NCBI GenBank assembly: GCA_963700105.1
Contig: CAVOWL010000006.1
Location: forward strand, 186,001-250,000
Length of the DNA: 64,000 nt
DNA from: CAVUWL01 sp963700105
GTDB lineage: Bacteria; Actinomycetota; Thermoleophilia; Solirubrobacterales; 70-9
Reading direction: 5' to 3'
Both the position numbers and the translations under genes were made by a program. Below are positions 42,735-51,828 of this stretch, piece by piece; the stretch's first letter is position 1, and each line of letters begins with the position of its first letter. Below the pieces are notes generated by a model. The model made no database searches, was not told the DNA's origin, and saw only the letters and a program-made list of their open reading frames with translations.

Positions 42735-43898
42735 CTAATGGAGTAGATCGAGGGTGTTTGAACCGTCGTTGACGTAGTAGAGGCCCTGGCCAAACGGTGC
42801 AACCGCGAGGCCAAACAGCGTCCCTTCTCCATTTTCGTCGAGGGTGATCGGCGGGAATTGCGTGCCATTTGGCGAGGTCTCAACGACGTTTCCGTCGCCA
42901 GCGTTGGCGGTCAGGATGTCGCCGTTGGGGGCCATCGCCAGACCGAGCGGGCTATTGAGTGCCCCAGCTTCGGTCACGGTGGTTCCGGTCCCGGCGCTAT
43001 TCGACCGAAACAAAGCCCCGGGAATGGCCTGGATCCGGTTCTCGACCGTATCGGCCACATACAGGGTGCCGTTTCGACCCAGGCCGACTCCGGTTGGACC
43101 GATCACCAGCGCCGCGGGATCGGTCTTCTCGGCAAACCCCGTTCCGATTTCCTTAACGGCGATGACGCTTGGCACGTTCGGATCACCGAACGGACCGGGG
43201 AGGTGCCCGAACGGACCCTGGAATGGACCGAAGCCACCATGGCGCCCGCCGAATCCGAGGGTGAGGCGAACCACGGTGCCTTCGTTGACCGTTGCTCCTT
43301 CGCCAGCGACCGTGCCGTTGAGGACGTTGGTGACGAACACATCGGCAAAGTTGCCAAAGCTCACGGTCGCCAGATCCCAGGGACCGTTGATTGGCGAACC
43401 GCTGATCGCCCGCAGAAGATGCCCGTTGCTATCGAGCACCAGAAGACATCCGGCCTTGGCGTCTTTGGATTCACCGCTCTGATCGGGCAGGCTGCCGACG
43501 ATCACGTCGCCGTGGGGCAACAGACCGAGCGCCGTGGTGAGGCCGATTCCACCTGGGCAGACGCTGCTTGGAATCGAGGTGAGGTCGGCGAAGGTCGTCG
43601 CCTGTCCGCTGGGGGACACCTCGACGATGGTCGTCCCGCTGCCCTGCAGGTTTTCTTCGTTGTTGAAGTTGCTGACCAAGACGTTGCCGCGGTGCAGACT
43701 TCCCTGTGATTCGGTGATCACCGCGACCCCGTAGGGGTTGACGTCGTTTTGAGGCGGCAATGCGGTGGAGGCAACCAAGCTGTTCTGGGAGAAGTTGCCC
43801 AGGAACGAGGTCGAGTGCGCACCCGCTGTGCCAGTGCTCAAGCAGAGGATCAGAAGGCAGGCCGCGGCTATTGCCGGACCGCGAAGATGTCGAGACAT
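42735..43898 (-). CDS. Secreted six-blade propeller protein (SMP-30/NHL-like)
   Basis: 387 residues. Signal peptide: GPAIAAACLLILCLSTGTAGAH. Blades: NPYGVAVITESQGSLHRGNVLVSNF, LGLLPHGDVIVGSLP, PTGVGLGRNGTLYVADTVENRIQAI, LGLAMAPNGDILTANAGDGNVVE and LFGLAVAPFGQGLYYVNDGSNTL. A Gly/Pro/Phe-rich loop near residue 220 is unusual. Possibly a surface or extracellular binding protein. Confidence 0.75.
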   Translation of the reverse strand: MSRHLRGPAIAAACLLILCLSTGTAGAHSTSFLGNFSQNSLVASTALPPQNDVNPYGVAVITESQGSLHRGNVLVSNFNNEENLQGSGTTIVEVSPSGQATTFADLTSIPSSVCPGGIGLTTALGLLPHGDVIVGSLPDQSGESKDAKAGCLLVLDSNGHLLRAISGSPINGPWDLATVSFGNFADVFVTNVLNGTVAGEGATVNEGTVVRLTLGFGGRHGGFGPFQGPFGHLPGPFGDPNVPSVIAVKEIGTGFAEKTDPAALVIGPTGVGLGRNGTLYVADTVENRIQAIPGALFRSNSAGTGTTVTEAGALNSPLGLAMAPNGDILTANAGDGNVVETSPNGTQFPPITLDENGEGTLFGLAVAPFGQGLYYVNDGSNTLDLLH

Positions 43899-44311
43899 GT
43901 GGGCTCCTTTGACTCGGGGGAACGGCTCTCGGGACGCGGGGCCGTCCGATCGCCACTTGCAGTGGATACGGCGACTGAAAGGGGAAGGTTCAATTCGGTC
44001 AATCGACCACCCCGCGAGAAGGGCAAGGCGATTCTGCCCCTCTCGACCCGAGCGTCAAATTTGCAGCCATGAACTTCGAGTATCGGTTTCAGTTTGTGAC
44101 ATCGCCGCTGCCGGGGGCTCGTAGCCTCATCAAGCGACTTCGTTGGCCGCAGCCACCTCTGCCTAGAGCTAGCTGACCTCAGTCCAACTCCGCGAGGGGT
44201 GCCGCCCAACCCTTGCTTTTCACGGCAACCCTACGGTTCGCCTATGAACCAACACCTAGTTCCGATCTAGCCCTGCGATAATGGAGGTTGGATTTACGGC
44301 GTCAAGGATCT
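43899..44311. other. Gap with no supported gene
   Basis: Only shadow frames; it must contain the promoters of the divergent propeller and PadR genes. Confidence 0.4.
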
Positions 44312-44938
44312 ATGCAACTAATGAACCCGACCGAATCAGTCCCCACTCCCGATTCATATGAGCCAATCAAGCTGACGCCCACCTCCTACCTGGTCCTTGG
44401 CATGGTTCGCCTCGGTCAGAGGTCGGGCTATGCGATCAAAAAAATGGCGGATCGGTCCACTCAGAACTTCTGGCCCACCTCGCTGGCACAGGTATACCCA
44501 GAGCTCGCTCGCCTGGAGGGCGCGGGGTTGCTGACAAGGCGCAGCGATCCGCTTGGAGGCCGCGCTCGGTCCGCGTATTCGATTACCGAAAATGGCGAGA
44601 GCGCTCTCCGGTCCTGGCTGCGTTCACCCAAGCTGGCGCCGGCCCAGATGCGCGATGAGGCATTGCTGCGCATATTTTTCGCCGACGCATTGGGAGGCGA
44701 AGATCAGCTCAAATTGATTCAGATGTTGCGCGAACGCAATCACAAACTGGCCGAGGAACTGCACCGTGAAATCGTCCCTCGGGCCGAAGCCTTTGAGCCC
44801 CACGGTATCCACTACCTCGCCGTCTCAGCCCGCTTTCTCGGCGACTTCATGAGTTTCGCGGAGACCTGGTTGCGGCGGTTGGAGGCGCAACTCGAGGCCG
44901 AGCGCGATGCCGAAACTCCCCCAGCGAGGCCCGAATGA
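44312..44938 (+). CDS. PadR-family regulator
   Basis: 208 residues from ATG 44312. N-terminal winged helix: LTPTSYLVLGMVRLGQRSGYAIKKMADRSTQNFWPTSLAQVYPELARLEGAGLLTRRSDPLGGRARSAYSITENGESALRSWL, with the C-terminal helical Vir_act_alpha_C half. PadR-type repressors sense phenolics or drugs. Its target is not obvious; it is convergent with the family-S gene. Confidence 0.85.
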   Translation: MQLMNPTESVPTPDSYEPIKLTPTSYLVLGMVRLGQRSGYAIKKMADRSTQNFWPTSLAQVYPELARLEGAGLLTRRSDPLGGRARSAYSITENGESALRSWLRSPKLAPAQMRDEALLRIFFADALGGEDQLKLIQMLRERNHKLAEELHREIVPRAEAFEPHGIHYLAVSARFLGDFMSFAETWLRRLEAQLEAERDAETPPARPE

Positions 44939-44954
44939 GGGGTTGGAGTCGAGC

Positions 44955-45800
44955 TCAACCCTTTGGCTGACAGCTATTCACCACGTCACCACTGAGGTTG
45001 GTCCCGTTGGCATAAGCAACTTCGACCTGATTGAAGAAATGGCCGCTGGGGCAATCTGCGTTCAGATAGGAAAGTCGCCGACCCCCGTCGGACCAGCTTC
45101 GGTCGATCGTGAACTGCACGTTTGTGAGCGAACCGCTGCCGCCCGCAATCGAGGGAACTGCGACCGAGATCCTGTACGCGTACCTGCCAGTATCCTTGGA
45201 CAGCTTGGCGACGACCACGACCGCGGTCGGTGCCGGAACCGCAACGTAGATGTAGTAGAGCTGCTCGTTATAGCCATGGCCGGCATACCCGCCTCTGACT
45301 GACGGGCCGTTGAAGGCAAGCAATGGACCTTTCGCGGCGAACGGGAGCGATTCGGGAAATTCAACCTGAGCGGCGGCGGAGCCCTTGCCGATCAGAGCCG
45401 AGCCGCAGGCCCGCATCGCCTCCGATGGCGAGGAAGCCTCTACCTTTCCGGGCGGGCAGATTGGCAGTCCGGCGGTGTCGATGCTGATGTGCTTATCGAC
45501 CTGCAGCTCAGCGCTCAGGGCCGGTGGTACATGGCTGCCGTCCGCGGTTGATACGGAGGCGCTCGCATGGAAGCTCACTGGTGCCATTTTGGTCTTTGGA
45601 AGCGCCCTCGGGCTGAGGACTCCTTCCAGGTGAACGACGAGGTTGCCGTAGCGAATGGTGGTGGCGGAATTGGCGGCGAGAACCGTGGCCGCCGACGCGC
45701 AACCAAAGACAGCGATTACCACGAGCCAAACGATCGTCGACCTGGGAATGATGCGCTGCCTCAGTGGCGATCGATTTGCGTTTGGTTTGGCTGGCTTCAC
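44955..45800 (-). CDS. Secreted four-cysteine protein, family S
   Basis: 281 residues, GTG start, one N-terminal hydrophobic segment (STIVWLVVIAVFGCASAATVLAAN). Family-S motifs: IRYGNLVVHLEG, SPRALPKTKMAPV, TADGSHVPPAL, GLPIC-x16-C, VEFPESLPFAAKGPLLAFNG, VPAPTAVVVVAKL, GGSGSLTNVQFTIDRSW, then C-x26-C at the end. Closest in the window to the 1674-2474 gene (shared HFxNQVE and VNSC-x-KG ends). Encoded alone. Confidence 0.8.
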   Translation of the reverse strand: MKPAKPNANRSPLRQRIIPRSTIVWLVVIAVFGCASAATVLAANSATTIRYGNLVVHLEGVLSPRALPKTKMAPVSFHASASVSTADGSHVPPALSAELQVDKHISIDTAGLPICPPGKVEASSPSEAMRACGSALIGKGSAAAQVEFPESLPFAAKGPLLAFNGPSVRGGYAGHGYNEQLYYIYVAVPAPTAVVVVAKLSKDTGRYAYRISVAVPSIAGGSGSLTNVQFTIDRSWSDGGRRLSYLNADCPSGHFFNQVEVAYANGTNLSGDVVNSCQPKG

Positions 45801-46028
45801 TCAACCATCGAAGCTGACCGCTGGGCAAAACGCAATGAGGAGCGCAGAATCAGTATCCGAAGACCGATTGACGGCGCTTTGCTCTGAACCGTCCGCACCA
45901 CCCGGCTCCGGGGCGTTCGCGGCGAGTCCTCGATCGCTCGGTGAGCTCGGCCAAAAAGGGAGGCTCAACAATCTGTGGATCAGAATGCCGGATGCCGAGT
46001 ACCGAGGACCACCGCCTTTCATCATTAC

Positions 46029-46649
46029 TCAGGGCGGCGTGATCGGGACAATCGGCTCCGGCGGAGGCCCCGGATTACCCGACCCGGGCTTGGGCAGCGC
46101 AGGCGGCGGGTTAGGTCCAAGGATCCCGACGTAGCCGTTGATCACCGCCGAGAAGGTTTCCGCACCTTCCGCCCCTACCGTGTGGCCGAAGTTGACGCCG
46201 ATAACTCCGTATCGAGTGGTCGGCGCCAGCTTGGACACTCGCCAACGGCAGAGGTGGTCAGTTTTGCCGCAAGGCGTAATTGGCTTTAGATAGGAAGCGA
46301 TGCTTTCCGTAACTGCCTGATTTCCCGTCCGTTCCCAGGTCACAGGGCATGGGCCGCTAAGGGGGACATCGATACAGCTGAAGTTCTCAATCCGTGCGGT
46401 CAGTACCTTGCCGGGTCGCACAATGTGGGGACTCAGCTTGAGGGTGCCGACCACCGAGGTCAACAGGCAGGAATTGACATTCGCACCGGCACTACCGCAA
46501 GGCAGCGGCTTGGGGAGCAGATCAGATGGACGGGCGGGGCGAGAAACTACGGCGCCCGCACGGTGGACCGAGATCGAGCTGGCACCAGCCGCTGAGATAA
46601 CCAAAGAGACTGCAATGAAGACCCTGGCACCTGTGGAAATGGGCCGCAC
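46029..46649 (-). CDS. Secreted protein of unknown family
   Basis: 206 residues with a signal peptide (GARVFIAVSLVISAAGASSIS). The mature part has an Ig-like feel: CLLTSVVGTLKLSPHIVRPGKVLTARIENFSC, PITPCGKTDHLCRWRVSKLAPTTRYGVIGVNFG, then a Pro-rich tail (PPPALPKPGSGNPGPPPEP). Several cysteines suggest disulfides. No function assigned. Confidence 0.6.
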   Translation of the reverse strand: MRPISTGARVFIAVSLVISAAGASSISVHRAGAVVSRPARPSDLLPKPLPCGSAGANVNSCLLTSVVGTLKLSPHIVRPGKVLTARIENFSCIDVPLSGPCPVTWERTGNQAVTESIASYLKPITPCGKTDHLCRWRVSKLAPTTRYGVIGVNFGHTVGAEGAETFSAVINGYVGILGPNPPPALPKPGSGNPGPPPEPIVPITPP

Positions 46650-47081
46650 GTCAGGGCATTCTAGTTCTCATTCGATCGACTTACCGATGCGCTGCACCGG
46701 GCAAGGGGGTGGCGGCCGGGATCGCTGAGGCCGGGGGCACTGGCGTTGCTGGCGGCAGCGGAGACGCGGCTGGCATCGAAGCTGATCGAGCCGGCTCGGG
46801 CCGAGAATCACCTTGAGGGTGGCTGCCGAGGCGATCGGAGACTCGCGTCCCAGCCTGGGCTCGGGTATGGATGGGGCGGAGATCGGCGCGCTTTGGTGAA
46901 CCCTCACCTGAGTTTGCCTTGGTGTTGGCCATGAACGGCCTCCAAGCTGGCCCTGTTTTGGCTCGTTTGACCAAGCCTCCACCGCAGAGTCAATTTCGGT
47001 GGAGACCCCTGTCGCTGAGAATGGGCTCCTCGTGCTCCAAGGGCGGGATTAGTCAAATTAGTATATCGTGAATTCGTGAAT
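46650..47081. other. Gap with no supported gene
   Basis: GC-rich; a Pro/Ala-rich minus-strand frame (46681-46974) has no recognisable motif. The AT-rich end near 47050 probably holds the promoter of the winged-helix gene. Confidence 0.4.
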
Positions 47082-47408
47082 ATGGATTCTCGAATACCCA
47101 AACAGGAGGCGCCCGGCGACAAACCGCCCCGTTGGGATTTCCTGACCAATCACGGCCACGTCCTTCTCTGCGTCTTTGATGACGCTGGGATCCGTTTGCG
47201 AGATATCGCCGCGGCGGTCGGCATCACGGAGCGCAGTGCCCACAAGATCCTTACCGAGCTGGTCGAGGAGGGCTACGTCCTGCGCAAGCGTCGTGGACGC
47301 CGCAACAGCTACACGGTAAAACTTGAGATGCCCCTGCGCCATCCGCTTGTGCAGGAGCACCGGGTCGGGGATTTGCTCGACGCGCTGCAAAGACCGGCTG
47401 CAACATGA
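47082..47408 (+). CDS. Winged-helix regulator (ArsR/MarR-like)
   Basis: 108 residues from ATG 47082 (GTG 47076 is an alternative). HGHVLLCVFDDAGIRLRDIAAAVGITERSAHKILTELVEEGYVLRKRRGRRNSYTVKLEMPLRHPL is a widespread actinobacterial winged-helix pattern. It ends 50 nt before a fatty-acid desaturase, which it may regulate. Confidence 0.8.
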   Translation: MDSRIPKQEAPGDKPPRWDFLTNHGHVLLCVFDDAGIRLRDIAAAVGITERSAHKILTELVEEGYVLRKRRGRRNSYTVKLEMPLRHPLVQEHRVGDLLDALQRPAAT

Positions 47409-47457
47409 CGCGCTTGCTGCCTGCAGTCGCCCCCAGCGCAAGGGGTCAAATCTGTGG

Positions 47458-48582
47458 ATGTCCCCGATGATCGAGACCGCAAGGCAAACGAGACCATCGG
47501 CGCCGCAATCGCGGGCCGACCAATCGGTCGAGCGGTGGCTCGATGATGGCGGCGGGCCTTCCGGATTGCGGCGGGAGCCGAAATCCGGTCCAGACGCCGA
47601 CCACCAGTTCTGGCGAAAGTCGATGGCTCCGCATGAGCAGTCATCGATGCGCCGCAGCCTGATCGACCTGACGACCTCGGTGATGCCTTACTTGGTGCTG
47701 ACCGTCGCGATGTACCTCTCACTTAATTTCTCGGCCTGGATCACCGTCCTGCTGGCAATTCCAACGGCGGGGTTCTTGCTTCGGACGTTCATTGTTTTCC
47801 ACGACTGTGCCCACGGATCGTTCTTGCCAACGAAGCGAGCGAATTTGTGGCTGGGCCGGGTAACCGGCATCCTCGTCTTCCAACCCTTCAGCAATTGGCG
47901 CCACAATCACGCAATCCATCACGGCACGTCCGGAGACCTCGATCGCCGTGGCACGGGGGACGTCATGACGCTGACCCTTCAGGAGTACCTGTCGCGTCCA
48001 TGGAAGGTCCGCCTCGGCTATCGCCTTTTTCGGAATCCGCTTGTGATGTTTGGGGTTGGCCCGATCTGGTCGCTGATGATCGGCCCGCGGATTTGGTCGC
48101 GGAAGATGCGTCCACGTCAGAGGCATAGCGTGATCGCGACGAACCTGACGCTCGGGGTCATCATTGGGTTGATCATCTGGATTGTTGGCCCCCAAGCATG
48201 GTTGATGGTTCAAATGCCAACCGCCATTCTCGCCGGCACATTGGGAGTCTGGATGTTCTATGTCCAACATCAATTTGAGGATGTCTACTGGGAGAGTTCT
48301 GAGGACTGGAGCTATGCTGCGGCAGCGTTGCGTGGAAGCTCCTACCTGAGGCTGCCGAAGATCCTGCAGTTCTTCACCGGAAATATCGGCCTTCACCATG
48401 TCCATCACCTCAGCGCGAAGGTACCCAATTACAACCTCCAGCGCGCCCACGACGAGAGCTCGATCTTTCAAAGCGTTCCCGTACTAACGATCCGGGATGG
48501 GTTACGGTCGGTCCGGCTCAAGGTGATCGATACGGAGGGGGGACGGCTACTCACCTGGAGTGAGGTCAGATCTCGAGCCTGA
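47458..48582 (+). CDS. Membrane fatty-acid desaturase
   Basis: 374 residues from ATG 47458. Three histidine boxes: HDCAH (115-119), HNHAIHH (149-155) and LHHVHHLSAKVPNYN (about 326-340). Hydrophobic helices lie at about 70-110 and 225-275. This is the acyl-lipid (DesA-like) desaturase layout with an N-terminal extension of about 60 residues. Introduces double bonds into membrane acyl chains. Possibly regulated by the preceding winged-helix protein. Confidence 0.85.
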   Translation: MSPMIETARQTRPSAPQSRADQSVERWLDDGGGPSGLRREPKSGPDADHQFWRKSMAPHEQSSMRRSLIDLTTSVMPYLVLTVAMYLSLNFSAWITVLLAIPTAGFLLRTFIVFHDCAHGSFLPTKRANLWLGRVTGILVFQPFSNWRHNHAIHHGTSGDLDRRGTGDVMTLTLQEYLSRPWKVRLGYRLFRNPLVMFGVGPIWSLMIGPRIWSRKMRPRQRHSVIATNLTLGVIIGLIIWIVGPQAWLMVQMPTAILAGTLGVWMFYVQHQFEDVYWESSEDWSYAAAALRGSSYLRLPKILQFFTGNIGLHHVHHLSAKVPNYNLQRAHDESSIFQSVPVLTIRDGLRSVRLKVIDTEGGRLLTWSEVRSRA

Positions 48583-48663
48583 GGCCGAAGCCATGCATAC
48601 GCCGCTGCGTGGTCGGAGCTATCCGGCCGCGTGCCGAACCGACGTGTCTGCTGAGGCAGCGAA

Positions 48664-49146
48664 CTACTTGGCAGTTCCCTCGAACTTCGATGTCCCGTTA
48701 CAGGTCTTGCTTTTCGTGAAGTCAGTCATCACGGTTCCGCTCACGCTCTTCTTCGGTCCGAACTTGCCGTTGATATTGACGAAGCCCTCATAGTCTTTGG
48801 TCGGTTCAAAGTAGATCGGTAATTTTGCCTTGAACGCTCCACTTCCGCTCACTCTCGCCTTGGCGTTCTGTGTACTGCCGAAACCACCCCCCTGACAATA
48901 GACGGGGTAACCTTGGGGAAGGTTGAACTTGGTTATCTCGTTACCGTTACTGGAGACCTTGAAGCTGATCCGATCGGTGTTGACGATCTTGCCTTCAAAG
49001 ACCCGTTTGATCTTCCCGCTGTAGGTCACGCCCTTGGCGGGACGGGCCGCGTCGGCGAATGCCGAGCCAAGCAGCAGCACACCAAGAAGAAGGCTCGAAA
49101 CCAGCCCGATGACGTAGCGGCCCCCTGCACTTGATTCCTGCCTCAT
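48664..49146 (-). CDS. Small secreted protein
   Basis: 160 residues from ATG 49146 (GAGGAGGCGAG upstream). Signal peptide: VIGLVSSLLLGVLLLGSAFADA. Then KGVTYSGKIKRVFEGKIVNTDRISFKVSSNGNEITKF, and a C-terminal SVSGTVMTDFTKSKTCNGTSKFEGT. A beta-rich protein with two cysteines; no function assigned. Confidence 0.6.
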   Translation of the reverse strand: MRQESSAGGRYVIGLVSSLLLGVLLLGSAFADAARPAKGVTYSGKIKRVFEGKIVNTDRISFKVSSNGNEITKFNLPQGYPVYCQGGGFGSTQNAKARVSGSGAFKAKLPIYFEPTKDYEGFVNINGKFGPKKSVSGTVMTDFTKSKTCNGTSKFEGTAK

Positions 49147-49829
49147 CTCGCCTCCTCGATCGACCGTAATATCTGCGGCGCATTGTAATCCCCAATTGAA
49201 GATTCTCACCCCACCGCGTTATCGCCGGCCCGGATTGGCCCGTGAAGGTCACCGACCTACCTCCGTAGAGGGTGCATCGGATGCCAGGCACTATCTATTC
49301 GACCGCCTGGTTTGAGACAAGGCTCTGTGACGCCTCAGGGCGCGAGCTCGCCCGCCCACCTCGATTTGCACGCTGGCCGATCGTTTCACCCCCTCGCCCG
49401 GGCTCTCCAGAGTCGCCCCGCTCGGATTTATCGGCATCCGAGTACTGCCCGGCCGACCCGGCCAACAAGCTCGCCAAAAAAAGGGGCAGACCCGGTGGCG
49501 TTCGGGGCTAACCCTCTTGGCAGACGACCGCGCCGGGTGTCTGCACAAATTTATTTATCGCTACCAGGATCTGCGCTATGGATGCCTTTCCTTAGATGGC
49601 CCAACGATCATCAGCGCCGCCGCTCTGGCAGAGGCCAAAATTGGGTGAGAAGTCAACGAGTCAACGCCACTTGGCCGCGTCTGCCGAATCACTCGGAACT
49701 GTGATGTTCACCCCGCTGTCCTGCCGTGAGTACCTCGGCGATGCCGGTGCCGTCCGAAAGAGATTCTCCGCCCTTGCACATCAAGTGCCCCACCCGGAGC
49801 CCCAGCACGGCCGCCGCAAAGACGGCTGC
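49147..49829. other. Gap with no supported gene
   Basis: Frames on both strands lack domains and starts with an RBS. A run of seven A residues lies near 49476. Nothing further. Confidence 0.4.
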
Positions 49830-50279
49830 CTAATCAGCGACCTCCACGTCCTGCGCACCAATCGGCTCTCGACACTCCGAGCAGACGAGGAGAGGTTGGG
49901 TCAACTTGCCGCAAGCGCGGTGGCGAACCCGCACCGCCGGGCGGCTTGGGTCGCCGTAGTGCGTATCGGCCCAGCGAAAGAAGGCGAGAATCGCCGGGTA
50001 TAGATCCAAGCCGCGCTCGGTCAACCGATACTCAAACCACTCCGGTTCGGTGCGATAGCGCACTCGCTCAAGGAGACCATGCTCGACGAGCTTGGATAGC
50101 CGCTCGGCCAAGACGTTGCGAGCGATGCCCAGGTTGCGCTGCAGCTGTCCATAGCGGTGAACGCCGGAGTAGGCCTCGCGGATGATCAGAAAGGTCCAAC
50201 GATCGGCCAACATCGCGAGAGCCTGTTGCGCGGCGGCAGCGTTTGCCACCTCTTCGTCAGCGTGGTTCTTGGACGGCAA
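49830..50279 (-). CDS. HxlR-family regulator
   Basis: 149 residues with a TTG start at 50279; GGAGGT lies 9-10 nt upstream and a TAG directly precedes the TTG, fixing it. Winged helix: ALAMLADRWTFLIIREAYSGVHRYGQLQRNLGIARNVLAERLSKLVEHGLLERVRY. The C-terminal part has CGKLTQPLLVCSECREPI, cysteines that could bind zinc. Divergent from the carotenoid oxygenase gene, with phased repeats between them. Confidence 0.85.
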   Translation of the reverse strand: MPSKNHADEEVANAAAAQQALAMLADRWTFLIIREAYSGVHRYGQLQRNLGIARNVLAERLSKLVEHGLLERVRYRTEPEWFEYRLTERGLDLYPAILAFFRWADTHYGDPSRPAVRVRHRACGKLTQPLLVCSECREPIGAQDVEVAD

Positions 50280-50320
50280 CTAGTTTTGACCTCCAAATGG
50301 TTTTGTTGTGCAACTGGTTG
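50277..50320. promoter_or_regulatory. Three direct repeats in 17-bp phase, candidate HxlR operator
   Basis: CAACTAGTTTTG (50277), CAAATGGTTTTG (50294) and CAACTGGTTG (50311) start exactly 17 bp apart. The first covers the HxlR start codon. The half-site core is CAA-C/A-T-A/G-GTT. Spacing of under two turns suggests cooperative dimer binding and control of both divergent genes. Confidence 0.6.
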
Positions 50321-50372
50321 CCAGACACTACCGTTGAACCGCTTGGACCGCGAACCGAAGAGGAGCTAGACG

Positions 50373-51818
50373 ATGACCACCAGCGCCCCCGCCACACGGC
50401 AGACCCCTAGTCCGAATGGACCGCAGATGGGCCGCGTTTTTGAGACGATCGCCGGCGGTCATGACTATGCCGTCGAGCGGGTTGACGGAACCCTGCCGAG
50501 AGAACTGCGCGGAACGCTTTATCGCAACGGCCCCTCCCGCAACGAAATCGGCGGTGACCCTTTCGCGCATCTTTTCGATGGCGACGGAATGCTCTCACAG
50601 TTCGTCTTCACCGACGGCGCTCTTCGCTACCGCAATCGCTTCGTCCGCACGACCCACTACCTGGGCGAGCAAGGCGCCAAGCAGCGCCGCTTTCGCAGTT
50701 TCGGTGCCCAGCGGGCGGGCGGCCCTTTGGCCAATGCCTTCCGTTTGCCAACTGCATCAAATCCAGCGAACACCAGCGTCGTTATGCACGCCGGCAACCT
50801 GCTGGCGCTGTGGGAGGGAGGACACCCGTGGCGCCTCGATCCCGACTCGCTGCAGACGATCGGCGAGGAGGACTTTGGCGGAGCGCTGAAGCGGGCACAT
50901 GCGTTCTCGGCTCACCCGAAGCTCGACCCGCTGAGCGGGGAGCTGTTCAACTTCGGCCTGCAGTACGGGCCGCGGACGAAGATCCGCACCTACCGGATTG
51001 GCCGCGACGGGCGCCTGCACTACCTGCAGCCCGTCACCCTTCCCTATCCAGTCCTAAACCACGACTTCGCGCTCAGCACCAGGCACATGATCTTCGTGAT
51101 CGACCCGCTGGTTTTGAGGATGGGGCGTTTCCTCACGGGCTTCTCGAGCTTCGACCGGGCCTTCCACTGGGACCCCTCGAGAGGAACCCGGATAGTGCTG
51201 GTACCGCGCGACCGCGGCAAGCCAAGGATCGCCGAGTGCGAGCCCTTCTTTCACTTCCACATTGCCAACGCCTTCGAGGACGGCACCGATACCGTGATCG
51301 ACCTTTGTCGGTACGAGGATTACGCGGTTGGAGATCTGCTGCGCAACTTCAAAAACGCGCCGGAGCTCAGCGCCCACAGCTCGCTATGGCGATTGCGGAT
51401 CACCCCATCGGGACGGGTCGAACAGACCGAGCTTTGCCCGCATCAAGCCGAGTTCCCCCAGCTAGACACGACGCTCGCCGGCAGCCGGAATCGCTACACC
51501 TACCTGGCGGCGCGACCTACCGGTGCCGGGTATCCGACCGCGGTTGTCAAGGTTGACAACGACGCGGGCCGAGATTGGTCGTTTGACCTCGGCGCCGGCT
51601 TCGGGATGGGGGAGCCAATCTTCGTGCCTCGACCCGCGCGCCGCGATGAGGACGACGGATGGCTGCTCACACTCGTCTATGACGGCGCCGAGCACCGCTC
51701 CCACCTCTACGTGCTCGATGCCCGCGATCTCGAGGGAGAACCGATCGCGGTAGCCCACCTGCCCCACCACGTCCCCTACGGATTCCACGGCACCTTCACG
51801 TCGAGGATCGCCCTCTGA
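50373..51818 (+). CDS. Carotenoid oxygenase (RPE65/CCD family)
   Basis: 481 residues. The four iron-ligand histidines of the family fit H181 (SAHPKLDP), H230 (NHDFALST), H296 (FHFHIANAFED) and H472 (YGFHGTF). GTLYRNGPSRNEI and HLFDGDGMLSQFVF are the typical first blade. These non-heme iron enzymes cut carotenoid or stilbene double bonds; the substrate is not predictable. First gene of an operon, 10 nt before the SnoaL-crotonase gene. Divergent HxlR probably controls it. Confidence 0.9.
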   Translation: MTTSAPATRQTPSPNGPQMGRVFETIAGGHDYAVERVDGTLPRELRGTLYRNGPSRNEIGGDPFAHLFDGDGMLSQFVFTDGALRYRNRFVRTTHYLGEQGAKQRRFRSFGAQRAGGPLANAFRLPTASNPANTSVVMHAGNLLALWEGGHPWRLDPDSLQTIGEEDFGGALKRAHAFSAHPKLDPLSGELFNFGLQYGPRTKIRTYRIGRDGRLHYLQPVTLPYPVLNHDFALSTRHMIFVIDPLVLRMGRFLTGFSSFDRAFHWDPSRGTRIVLVPRDRGKPRIAECEPFFHFHIANAFEDGTDTVIDLCRYEDYAVGDLLRNFKNAPELSAHSSLWRLRITPSGRVEQTELCPHQAEFPQLDTTLAGSRNRYTYLAARPTGAGYPTAVVKVDNDAGRDWSFDLGAGFGMGEPIFVPRPARRDEDDGWLLTLVYDGAEHRSHLYVLDARDLEGEPIAVAHLPHHVPYGFHGTFTSRIAL

Positions 51819-51828
51819 GGACCTAGCA

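Noticed and set aside
46681..46974. Pro/Ala-rich 97-codon minus frame
   Set aside because: Low-complexity composition without motif, signal peptide or RBS.
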